The notes below the pieces were generated by a model. That model saw only the letters and a program-made list of their open reading frames with translations. It had not been told where the DNA came from and did no database searches. The translations under genes were made by a program, and so were the position numbers. Positions 42,097 through 50,035 of a stretch of 64,000 nucleotides of DNA are shown here, in pieces (position 1 is the stretch's first letter; each line of letters opens with the position of its first letter). The stretch spans positions 24,628 through 88,627 of the forward strand of contig DATJLS010000068.1 in assembly GCA_035509315.1 (NCBI GenBank). Reading direction: 5' to 3'. The DNA is from JAKAWQ01 sp035509315. Lineage in GTDB: Bacteria; Pseudomonadota; Alphaproteobacteria; Acetobacterales; Acetobacteraceae.

Positions 42097-43818
42097 ATGA
42101 CCAGGAAAACATTGCGTTCCCGGGCCTGGTTTGGCGGAGACAGCAAGGATGCGATCATGCATCGAAGCTGGATGAAGAATCAGGGTTTTGCCGAAGATTC
42201 GTTCGATGGGCGGCCGGTCATCGGGATCTGCAACACCTTCTCGGAGCTCACGCCCTGCAATGCGCATCTGCGCGGCCTCGCGGAGCGGGTGAAGCGCGGC
42301 GTGCTGGAGGCGGGCGGGCTTCCGCTCGAATTCCCCGTCATGTCGCTCGGCGAGTCCAACTTGCGGCCGACCGCGATGCTCTATCGCAACCTCGCATCGA
42401 TGGATGTCGAGGAGTCGATCCGCGGCAACCCCGTCGATGGCGTCGTCCTCCTCGTCGGCTGCGACAAGACGACGCCTGCGCTGGTGATGGGCGCGGCCTC
42501 CTGCGATCTGCCGACGATCGTGCTTTCCGGCGGCCCGATGCTCAATGGCCGGGTCCGCGGCGCGGTGGCGGGATCGGGCACCGCCATCTGGCGCTTCAGC
42601 GAGGCGGTGAAGGCCGGGCAAATGACGCTGGCCGAATTCGTGGACGCGGAGGCCGGCATGGCGCGCTCGCCCGGAAGCTGCATGACGATGGGCACGGCCT
42701 CGACCATGGCCTGCATGATGGAGGCGCTTGGCCTCGCCCTGCCGGGCAATGCCGCGCTGCCCGCCGTGGATTCCCGCCGCGCCGCCCTCGCGCAGCTCAC
42801 CGGCCGGCGCATTGTCGGCATGGTGGAAGCGGATCTGCGCCTCTCCGCGATCCTCTCTCCTGCCGCGTTCCGCAACGCGATCCGCACCAATGCCGCGATC
42901 GGCGGCTCGACGAACGCGGTCCTTCACCTAATTGCCATTGCCGGCCGTCTCGGCGTGCCTCTCGATCTCGATGACTGGGACAGGCTCGGCCGCGGCGTGC
43001 CCACGCTCGTCGATCTCCAGCCTTCGGGTCGCTTCCTGATGGAGGAGTTCTGCTACGCCGGCGGTCTGCCCGTGGTGCTGCGCATGCTCGCCGAGCATGG
43101 GCTTCTGGAGCGTGAGGCACCGACAGTCACGGGCCGATCGATCTGGGAGAATGTGCGGATGGCCGAGAATTTCTCGCCCGAAGTCATCCGCAGCTTTGAC
43201 GCCGCATTGACGCAAGAGGGCGGCATCGCGGTGCTGCGGGGCAATCTGGCGCCGAACGGCGCGGTTCTGAAACCCTCCGCCGCCACGCCCGCGCTCATGC
43301 AGCATCGCGGCCGTGCCGTGGTCTTCGACAATATCGATGATTACAAGCGGCGCATCCTCGACCCCGCGCTCGAGATCACGCCGGAGAGCGTGATGGTGCT
43401 GCGAAATTGCGGCCCGCGCGGCTATCCCGGGATGGCGGAAGTCGGGAATATGGGCCTGCCCCCCAAGCTGCTTGCGGCCGGCGTGACGGACATGGTCCGC
43501 ATCTCGGATGCGCGCATGTCCGGCACGGCCTTCGGGACGGTGGTTCTGCATGTGGCGCCGGAAGCGGCCGTGGGTGGCCCGCTGGCGCTGGTGCGGGAAG
43601 GCGACATGATCGCGCTGGATGTCGCGTCACGCCGCCTCGTTCTCGATGTGCCGGAGGAGCAGCTCGCGGCGCGGCGGCAGGATTGGGTGCCGCCCCCGTC
43701 CCCGGCCTCGGGCTATGTCGGGCTCTACCAGAAGCATGTGCTGCAGGCCGACCGCGGTGTCGATTTCGATTTCCTGGTTGGCTGTCGCGGCGCGGAGGTG
43801 CCGGCGAATTCGCATTGA
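42097..43818 (+). CDS. IlvD/EDD-family dehydratase, probable pentonate (arabinonate/xylonate) dehydratase
   Basis: 573 residues from the ATG at 42097, 7 bases after GGAGA; the adjacent GTG at 42094 is too near. Dehydrates a sugar acid to the 2-keto-3-deoxy acid using an iron-sulfur cluster and Mg2+. Candidate cluster cysteines are C54 (TPCNAH), C122 (VGCDKTTP) and C195 (SPGSCMTMGTAST). The opening TLRSRAWFGG, the FNTFSELTPCN-like block and the C-terminal GLYQKHVLQADRGVDFDFL are those of the sugar-acid branch, not of IlvD in valine synthesis. Substrate within pentonates is not settled. Confidence 0.9.
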   Translation: MTRKTLRSRAWFGGDSKDAIMHRSWMKNQGFAEDSFDGRPVIGICNTFSELTPCNAHLRGLAERVKRGVLEAGGLPLEFPVMSLGESNLRPTAMLYRNLASMDVEESIRGNPVDGVVLLVGCDKTTPALVMGAASCDLPTIVLSGGPMLNGRVRGAVAGSGTAIWRFSEAVKAGQMTLAEFVDAEAGMARSPGSCMTMGTASTMACMMEALGLALPGNAALPAVDSRRAALAQLTGRRIVGMVEADLRLSAILSPAAFRNAIRTNAAIGGSTNAVLHLIAIAGRLGVPLDLDDWDRLGRGVPTLVDLQPSGRFLMEEFCYAGGLPVVLRMLAEHGLLEREAPTVTGRSIWENVRMAENFSPEVIRSFDAALTQEGGIAVLRGNLAPNGAVLKPSAATPALMQHRGRAVVFDNIDDYKRRILDPALEITPESVMVLRNCGPRGYPGMAEVGNMGLPPKLLAAGVTDMVRISDARMSGTAFGTVVLHVAPEAAVGGPLALVREGDMIALDVASRRLVLDVPEEQLAARRQDWVPPPSPASGYVGLYQKHVLQADRGVDFDFLVGCRGAEVPANSH

Positions 43819-44141
43819 CCGCGAATGTTGTGTCTCTGTTCGGACAGAGCATCATACCGGCGCGCGGACTTTATCGGAGGCTGGCCATGGCCTCACCCGG
43901 CGGCAGGCGGCGTCGCCCGGAGAGAGAGGTGGATCGCGCGGGAAGAACCGTCGCCGGATCCGTACTCAAGGCCGAAAGCGTCCGAGACCGCCCGGCCCAG
44001 ATGAAGAACACCGGTCAGGGAACAAAGAGAACGGTTGTCAGCCGGATGCTGCGGCGCCAATAGAAGAGAGCGCACCGTCGGCAATCTGGCGGGCCGCTGC
44101 GATCTTTTGGCGCGATCCTTTGGCTGGCAGGCAGGTGTCCC
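43819..44141. other. Intergenic region, 323 bases
   Basis: No supported gene. A 58-codon open frame (43887-44063) is basic and low in information and lacks a ribosome site. No clear terminator or repeat was found. Confidence 0.4.
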
Positions 44142-44771
44142 ATGGGATTTTCGTGGTTGTCTCCGGCGTTGCTGTCTCTTGCGACGATGCTCTGGTCGGC
44201 GACCCTCTCGCCAACCAATCCATCGCCACCCGGGATGGAACCGCCACACGCGTCGCTGGCCGGAGATCTGCTTATCGCCTCCCCCCAGATCGGCGATCCG
44301 CGGTTCTGGCACACGGTGATTTTGATAGTGGAACAGGATGACGGAGGCACATTGGGAATCGTGATCAACCGGCCCGTCGCCACAGTGCCGCTGGGAGGCC
44401 TGCTGAAGGCGATAGGCTTGAACGATGCGGGAGTTCAGGGAAGTGCGCGGATTTTCGCCGGCGGCCCGATGACGCCATCCGTCGGCTACATCCTGCATAG
44501 CGCCGAATATCACCGCGCGGGGACCATCGATATCGACGGTCATGTGGCGATGACGCAGAGCTCGGACATCTTGCTGGATATCGCTCACGGTCGCGGCCCC
44601 AAAAAGAGCCTCATCGCCTTCGGCTACGCCGGCTGGGCACCCGGCCAACTCACATTCGAACTGGCGCGGGGCGATTGGTTCATCGTCCCCGAGACCACCA
44701 AGCTGGTATTCGACGACAAACGCGATCATGTGTGGGACGATGCGATGGCGCGCAGGACCACCCCTCTTTGA
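44142..44771 (+). CDS. yqgE: YqgE/AlgH-family protein with N-terminal signal-like extension
   Basis: 209 residues. From about residue 39 the YqgE (DUF179) domain is plain: LAGDLLIASPQIGDPRFWHT, GTLGIVINRPVATVPLG, FAGGPMTPSVGYILHS, FGYAGWAPGQLTFEL and GDWFIV. Ordinary YqgE proteins begin close to that point and are cytoplasmic. Here about 38 residues precede it, starting MGFSWLSPALLSLATMLWSA, which looks like a Sec signal or anchor. An internal ATG at residue 32 (MEPPHASLAGD) could be the real start if the extension is not used. Function of the family is not established. Confidence 0.85.
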   Translation: MGFSWLSPALLSLATMLWSATLSPTNPSPPGMEPPHASLAGDLLIASPQIGDPRFWHTVILIVEQDDGGTLGIVINRPVATVPLGGLLKAIGLNDAGVQGSARIFAGGPMTPSVGYILHSAEYHRAGTIDIDGHVAMTQSSDILLDIAHGRGPKKSLIAFGYAGWAPGQLTFELARGDWFIVPETTKLVFDDKRDHVWDDAMARRTTPL

Positions 44772-44917
44772 TGGCCTGTTCCCGAAACGAACCGGCGATC
44801 TCGCCAAAATGGTGAATCAACGCGTCCCTGCGAAATCTCATTCGGCCGATCACGCTTCATTCGTTTGCAGCATTCATCTGCTGCATTCATTTGCTGCCTG
44901 GGCCGGGGAGCATGGAA

Positions 44918-45221
44918 TGGTGCGGGTGGTCGGGATCGAACCGACACTTCCGTGAGGAAACCAGATTTTGCATCCCACTATGGCTTTCGCCACGCGGCCC
45001 GAAGGCTGCTTTGTGGGCTGGACTTTATCTTCACCCTGGGCTCACGCCTTTAGGTGGCTGCCGTTAAGTCTCTACACCTTCCCGGTCACCGGGCTTGGCT
45101 CGGGGTTGGCATCGCCCTGGGGCGGAAGCGTTCACCGACTTTGACAGCTGACGACCGGCCCGTTTCCGGACCGGCGACCCTGGTTCGAGTCTGGCGCGTC
45201 TACCAATTCCGCCACACCCGC
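44918..45221 (-). tRNA. tRNA-Leu (anticodon CAA) interrupted by a group I intron
   Basis: Exons are 45221-45188 and 44970-44918. Joined, they give an 87-base type II tRNA: acceptor GCGGGTG/CACCCGC plus A and encoded CCA, D-stem GCG/CGC, anticodon stem CCAGA/TCTGG around loop CTCAAAA (anticodon CAA, reads UUG), a long variable arm with TTCC/GGAA stem, and T-arm GTCGG-TTCGATC-CCGAC. Unspliced it could not fold as a tRNA. The intron enters between U33 and C34. Confidence 0.92.
44971..45187 (-). ncRNA. Self-splicing group I intron (compact, subgroup IC3-like)
   Basis: 217 bases with no open frame. The 5' exon ends in U, which pairs with G in a P1 helix (GACU of the exon with GGTC at 45179-45176). 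P2 is an 8-bp hairpin with a GAAA tetraloop at 45174-45155. The core reads AAGGTGTAGAGACTTAACGG (45080-45061), then GCCACCTAA, then GGTGAAGATAAAGTCCAG; P7 pairs GACTT (45070-45066) with AAGTC (45025-45021). Further hairpins carry TTCG and GAAA loops. The last intron base is G. The core closely resembles the Azoarcus tRNA-Ile intron as I remember it. Confidence 0.92.
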
Positions 45222-45272
45222 ACTTCGACCTTCTATACCCGGAAGCGGATGAATCCCCAAGACCCGGCCGGC

Positions 45273-45383
45273 TCATTTGCCGACGATGCGTTCCACCGGA
45301 TTCTTCCCATTCCGCTTACGGGCGCGCGGCACATCGATCGCCGCGGTGACTTTCGGCAAATGGCGCGCGTTCGATTTCCTCAA
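45273..45383 (-). CDS. Possible 36-residue basic small protein
   Basis: An open frame starting with TTG that overlaps the YcaQ-like stop (TTGA) and ends at 45273, before tRNA-Leu. It reads LPKVTAAIDVPRARKRNGKN in its middle: strongly basic and hydrophilic. Overlap with the upstream stop suggests coupling, but the weak start codon and small size leave it doubtful. Confidence 0.25.
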   Translation of the reverse strand: MRKSNARHLPKVTAAIDVPRARKRNGKNPVERIVGK

Positions 45384-46603
45384 GAAGGGCCTGAAATTTT
45401 CGGCATACGTGCCCTCACCGCCGGCGCGAGGTCTCCGCGGCCGGCGATCTTCACCCTGGCAAGCCCGAGCCAGGCGGCAAGAGCCGCGAGCTCAGGGACG
45501 AGCGCCTCCGCCACGGCGGCGCGATCCGTGGCCTCCTCGGCATAGGCAGCGAGAACATGAAGCATGCCTTCCTGCCGGTCGGCCTTGAGATCGACCCGCG
45601 CGGCGAAGCGGTCGCCCATCAGGAAGGGCAGCACGTAATAGCCGTGCGTGCGCTTGTGCGCGGGCACATAGATCTCGATCCGGTAGCGGAAGCCGAAAAG
45701 ACGCTCCGCCCGATCCCGTTCCCAGAGCAGCGGGTCGAAAGGAGAGACGAGCGCATTGGCGGCAAGCCGTCGCGGCCGCGCGGCGTCCCGGTGCAGATAG
45801 GCCGGCCGGTTCCAGCCCGCGACCTCGAGCGGGATCAACTCGCCCGTTTCCACAAGCTCCGCCACCCGTTCCTTCGCTTCCGGGCCGAGCCGGAAATAGC
45901 GCACGAAATCGCCTTCTGTGCCGATGCCGAGCGCGCGGGCCGCGAGGGAGACGAGCATGCGCTGCGCATCCGCCTCGGCGGGCGTGGGGGAAGCGAGGAT
46001 CTCCGCTGGCAAGACCCGCTCGGGCAGATCGTAGAGGCGCTCGAAATTGCCGCGCCGGCCGGCAACCGCGAGCTGGCCGCTCCAGAACAGATATTCGAGG
46101 GCGCGTTTGCCCTCGCTCCAGCCCCACCAGGTGCCGCGCGGAGATGTGCCGCCATCGGAAAGGTCGGCCGCCGCCATGGCGCCGCCCGCGCGAATCTCGG
46201 CCAGGGCCGCGCGGATCTGCCCCTTGTGCTCGGCAGCGAAGCGGGCAAGACCCGACCATAATCCCTGGCCGCGCTCCGCCCTCGCCATCCGCCAGCGGAA
46301 GAGCGGCTGGAACGCTATCGGCAGCAGCGAGGCCTCATGGCCCCAATACTCGAACAGCGCGCGCTCGCGCGGCCGCCCCCATGCCAGGGAATCCAGCGCC
46401 TCGCGCGGATAGGCGCCGAGACGGGAAAAGCCCGGCATATAGTGCGCGCGCGCCAGCACATTGACGCTGTCGATCTGAAGCGCGCCGAGGCTTCGCACCA
46501 GCCCGAGCAGATGCCGGCGCGCCGGCGCCCGAGGGCGCGCGCCACCGATTCCCTGCGCTGCGAACGCGATTCGCCGCGCCGTGCGTTCGGAGATGCGTTC
46601 CAT
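45380..46603 (-). CDS. YcaQ/AlkX-like winged-helix DNA glycosylase family protein
   Basis: 407 residues. HTH_42 family: three tandem winged helices and a beta-barrel. The active-site QxD motif is Q43-I44-D45 in LGALQIDSVNVLARAH, as in E. coli YcaQ, which unhooks interstrand crosslinks and removes N-alkyl purines. FEYWGHEASLLP near 84-95 and ANALVSPFDPLLWERDRAERLF with FGFRYRIEIYVPAHKR downstream are conserved. Leftward, 31 bases after the membrane-protein gene. Confidence 0.88.
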   Translation of the reverse strand: MERISERTARRIAFAAQGIGGARPRAPARRHLLGLVRSLGALQIDSVNVLARAHYMPGFSRLGAYPREALDSLAWGRPRERALFEYWGHEASLLPIAFQPLFRWRMARAERGQGLWSGLARFAAEHKGQIRAALAEIRAGGAMAAADLSDGGTSPRGTWWGWSEGKRALEYLFWSGQLAVAGRRGNFERLYDLPERVLPAEILASPTPAEADAQRMLVSLAARALGIGTEGDFVRYFRLGPEAKERVAELVETGELIPLEVAGWNRPAYLHRDAARPRRLAANALVSPFDPLLWERDRAERLFGFRYRIEIYVPAHKRTHGYYVLPFLMGDRFAARVDLKADRQEGMLHVLAAYAEEATDRAAVAEALVPELAALAAWLGLARVKIAGRGDLAPAVRARMPKISGPS

Positions 46604-46634
46604 AGCCTCGCCACATCCTGCGCCGGGGCGGATG

Positions 46635-47461
46635 CTATTTCTGCACCGGTTTGAAGCGGTAGATCAGGTCCCGGACATAGGGGAAAGAGAAGCCCGTGAC
46701 GAAGCCGACGGCGAAGGAGAGGAAGGGGTTGGTGGTCGCGAAGTCGTTGAGGAGAATGGAAAGCACACCGATCTGGAAGGCGCCGAGCCCCATCAGCGCG
46801 GCGAAACAATAGGCGGTGAGAAGCGCGTTGACGAAGCGCTGCCGCGTCCGCCAGCGGCCAGGATTGATGCCCTGGAGGTCCTCGTACGGAATGTCGCGAT
46901 CGACGCTGTAGGAGAATTCGAGAAAGAGGCCGAAAGCGACACCGAAAGGAATCCAGAGAAGGGCGAGCACGCCCGCGACCGAGGGAGCGAAACGCCCCGC
47001 CTGGGAGGGCGGTGGCACGAACCGGCTCCCGCAGAGCGAGAGGGCGTAGACCACGCCGCCGAGAGCGGTCGGCAGCAAGGTCCAGAGCAGGAACGCGAAA
47101 TTGCGGGACCAAAAACGATCCCGCGCGGCTGGGAAGGCATCCGCGATCATGCCCTTGAGCTCGGCGAGGTTGGAGAGCGCCGCCTCGACGCTATAGCCGT
47201 CCCCGCGCAGGCCGAGATCCGCCGATTTGTGGAGCTGCTCGAAGAGGTCGCGGCGTGTCGGCAGCGCCTCCTCGAACACGCGCGCGATGACGCGGCCAAA
47301 TTCGCCGATCTCTTGGATCAGCGCGCGCATCGGCGCGGGCGGATCGCCGGCGTTGGGCGCGCGGACCAGATCGATCCGGCGCGGATCGTCCGGCGTGATC
47401 AGAAGCACCTTGAGGAAATAGACCGGGCGGGTCGCCGGCAGCGGGTGCGGCGCCCCCTCGC

Positions 47462-47465
<4 letters not shown>
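46635..47465 (-). CDS. Membrane protein of unknown function, four helices
   Basis: 276 residues from the ATG at 47465, overlapping the stop of the Q-rich gene by 4 bases. A soluble N-terminal half (about 1-120, including KVLLITPDDPRRIDLVRAP and a helical LIQEIGEFGRVIARVFEEAL) precedes four hydrophobic helices near 122-145, 160-185, 211-236 and 245-264. No family recognised. Coupling to the Q-rich zinc-ribbon protein suggests a joint function. Confidence 0.7.
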
Positions 47466-47848
<383 letters not shown>

Positions 47849-47928
47849 CGGAGCGCCCTCCTCCTCGATCGGTCGTTCCGAGCTCGGGACCGGTCAGGGT
47901 CGGCCGGATCCTGACGGCAATGATATCA

Positions 47929-48261
47929 TTACGAGGTTGCGCCGAGGATCCCAAGATTCGAGATCCCGATGTCTGGAATCCCGGAGCCTGGGGACGGCGT
48001 GCCGAGAATGACCGAGAGGGGATGGCGGCAGCATTCGGGTGCCACGAGGACGGAGACCCTGAGATGCTCGAGCCAGGCGCGCTGCACCAGCGCGGCGATC
48101 GTGGGATCGCGGGTTTCGAAACAGCGCTCCTTGCCGCACGCGGTTTCGAGCACGAAACCGTCGAAATTGCCGGAATCGTCGCGGAGCGGGGCAAGGATCT
48201 GCCCGGCAAAGAATGTGCCGGATGAAGATCTTGCGGTTCCCGCTGGCGCGCATGGTTCCAT
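47929..48261 (-). CDS. Hypothetical protein, 110 residues
   Basis: The ATG at 48261 has AGGAGG upstream. A compact domain (FFAGQILAPLRDDSGNFDGF, with ETACGKERCFETRDPTIAAL) contains several cysteines: C5, two near 43-47 and CC near 78-79. The last 25 residues are a Gly/Pro/Ile tail (IPDIGISNLGILG). No family recognised. A CRP-type site lies 52 bases upstream. Confidence 0.55.
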   Translation of the reverse strand: MEPCAPAGTARSSSGTFFAGQILAPLRDDSGNFDGFVLETACGKERCFETRDPTIAALVQRAWLEHLRVSVLVAPECCRHPLSVILGTPSPGSGIPDIGISNLGILGATS

Positions 48262-48312
48262 GACGGCGTCTCCTCCCTGGCGCGAACCATAGGCGGAGGA
48301 TTTCGCGAGAGG

Positions 48313-48328
48313 TGTGATTCGGGTCACA
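48313..48328 (-). promoter_or_regulatory. CRP/FNR-superfamily consensus site
   Basis: TGTGA-TTCGGG-TCACA is a perfect TGTGA-N6-TCACA dyad. It is centred about 60 bases before the start of the 110-residue gene, which suits activation. Confidence 0.55.
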
Positions 48329-48446
48329 TTCGTATCGAGGAACGGGCGGAAATCTTAAGGCCGGCGGCGGAGCCCTCCCCGGCGCCGGCGGATGCCGATC
48401 CGAATGTGGCCGGCCTATTTGGTTGGCGGCTCGTTGCCGGGGCGGC

Positions 48447-48812
48447 TCATTGCTGGCGGCAAACGGCATGCTGCTCCCATCCGCCCATGCTCGAGGCATG
48501 CACGATCCTGAGATCGCCGGTGACCTGATCGAGCCTGAAGAACCCCTGGTTCTCCGTGTCGTGCCAAAGGATCATCCGCTGCCCGACCGTCGCGGGATAG
48601 CCGTCCACCTTGCCGTGATCGAAATCGATCTTGAGCGTCCAGCTCGCGCCACTCTCCGGATTGGTGCAATGAAACGCCGTGGTCGCCGCCGCGACCGGCC
48701 CCGGCCGGGCCGAGCCCGCGAGCCCGGCGATCACGGCTGCCGCCCCGAGCGCGCCGAGCCGCCGCGCCACCGCCTGCTGGCGGCTTCCCGCCCGATATCT
48801 CCAACGCATCAT
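48447..48812 (-). CDS. Small secreted protein with one cysteine pair
   Basis: 121 residues. A basic N-terminus (RWRYRAGSRQQAVARRLG) and hydrophobic ALGAAAVIAGLAG precede a likely cleavage near AAA at 41-43. The mature part is beta-rich: SWTLKIDFDHGKVDGYPA, MILWHDTENQGFFRLDQVTG. C49 and C118 may form a disulfide. No family recognised. A start one codon later (ATGATG) is equally possible. Confidence 0.65.
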   Translation of the reverse strand: MMRWRYRAGSRQQAVARRLGALGAAAVIAGLAGSARPGPVAAATTAFHCTNPESGASWTLKIDFDHGKVDGYPATVGQRMILWHDTENQGFFRLDQVTGDLRIVHASSMGGWEQHAVCRQQ

Positions 48813-48985
48813 GCGCCTGCTTCGTTCGGGCAGCCGGTCTCACGGCTTGGGCAGAGCGCTCCGCTTCCGGGTCTCCGCCGGGAAACGGGCTTGGCGCCGC
48901 AAGGCCGTCCGGGACCATCTCGATCTCGCGCGATCCTCATGCCGCCAGCATGGCACGGCCTGGGCGAGACCGCGAGCCGGCGGCC

Positions 48986-50035
48986 TCATCCCGCCTGTTC
49001 CTGCCTCTGCCCCTGGCGTGCCGGCTCCCGATCGCCTTGCTCCTGACCCACTTGCTCCTGACCGGGCGCATAAGGCCGCCAGTCGCGGAAGAAGGCGGTG
49101 CCGATCTCGCCCGCGAGCCCGATGAGAGCGTGCTGAAGATTGTCGAGAAAGGCGTGCAACCCGCCGGCGCTCAGCCGTTCCGTCTCCGCCCCCGCGATCA
49201 GCGCCCGTATCTCTTCCGCTCGCTCGAGGGCGGCGCGCGTGCCGCCCAGCCCGTATCGGATGCGCAGCGCCGTCAGGTGCCGCTCGATCTCGTCGAGGCA
49301 GAGCCGGACGCTGCGCGGGAAGGATGCGTCCGTCAGCAGGAAGGCCACGACATCCGCCGGCGTGAACTCGACCGGCGCGATACGGCGGAAGGCATGATAG
49401 CCGGCCGCCGCGCGCAGCACCGAGCCCCATTGGGTGAGCTCGACCAGCCGCCGTTCCTCGCGCGCACGGGGAACCAGCAGATGGAACTTGATATCGAGCA
49501 GCCGCGTCGTCTGGTCGGCGCGCTCGATCAACCGGCCAAGCTCAAGGAAATGCCAGCTCTGGTCGCGAAAGAACGTGCCTTCCGTGATGCCGGTCTGCGC
49601 CTGTACGCCCGCGCGGATGCGGTCGGCGAGCCGCGAGAGCGCATCGCCCTCGAGCTCCGCCGGCGCGATCGCGGTGAGCGCATGATGAAACTGGTTGAGC
49701 TGCTTCCACATCTCGGTGCTGATCAGCGGCCTCAGCACACGCGCGTTGGTTCGCGCCACCTCGATCGCCGCCGGGATCGATGTCGGGTTGTCCGCCTCGA
49801 TCAGGTAGAAACGCTTGATCGCGTCCGGATCGGCAGCGCCATGCCGGCGCGAGAAGCTTTCCTCATCGGCGTTGATGCGCACCAGCGCGTACCAGGATTC
49901 GCTCTCGCGGCCCGGGCTCTCGAAGATGTAGGTCACCTCGATCAGCCGCGCGAGGTTCTCCACCCGCTCGAGATAGCGGGCCATCCAGAAGAGGCTTTCG
50001 GCATACCGCGCGAGCAGCGGCGGCGCCAGGTTCAA
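48986..50035 (-). CDS. Alpha-E domain protein (stand-alone)
   Basis: 349 residues, all-helical. The family opening is intact: LLARYAESLFWMARYLERVENLARLIEV at 7-34 by position, with conserved Arg/Glu pairs, and SWHFLELGRLIERADQTTRLLD near 166-187. Alpha-E domains occur with circularly permuted ATP-grasp ligases and transglutaminases in predicted peptide-ligation systems; Iyer and Aravind described such associations. The last 25 residues are a Gln/Glu/Gly/Arg tail of low complexity. It overlaps the ATP-grasp gene by 4 bases (ATGA). Confidence 0.9.
   Translation of the reverse strand: MNLAPPLLARYAESLFWMARYLERVENLARLIEVTYIFESPGRESESWYALVRINADEESFSRRHGAADPDAIKRFYLIEADNPTSIPAAIEVARTNARVLRPLISTEMWKQLNQFHHALTAIAPAELEGDALSRLADRIRAGVQAQTGITEGTFFRDQSWHFLELGRLIERADQTTRLLDIKFHLLVPRAREERRLVELTQWGSVLRAAAGYHAFRRIAPVEFTPADVVAFLLTDASFPRSVRLCLDEIERHLTALRIRYGLGGTRAALERAEEIRALIAGAETERLSAGGLHAFLDNLQHALIGLAGEIGTAFFRDWRPYAPGQEQVGQEQGDREPARQGQRQEQAG

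Noticed and set aside
43887..44063. 58-codon basic open frame between the dehydratase and YqgE
   Set aside because: No ribosome site, biased composition, no recognisable motif.
45222..45379. Second tRNA or small RNA next to tRNA-Leu
   Set aside because: No cloverleaf or stable conserved fold was found; only a weak small reading frame remains.
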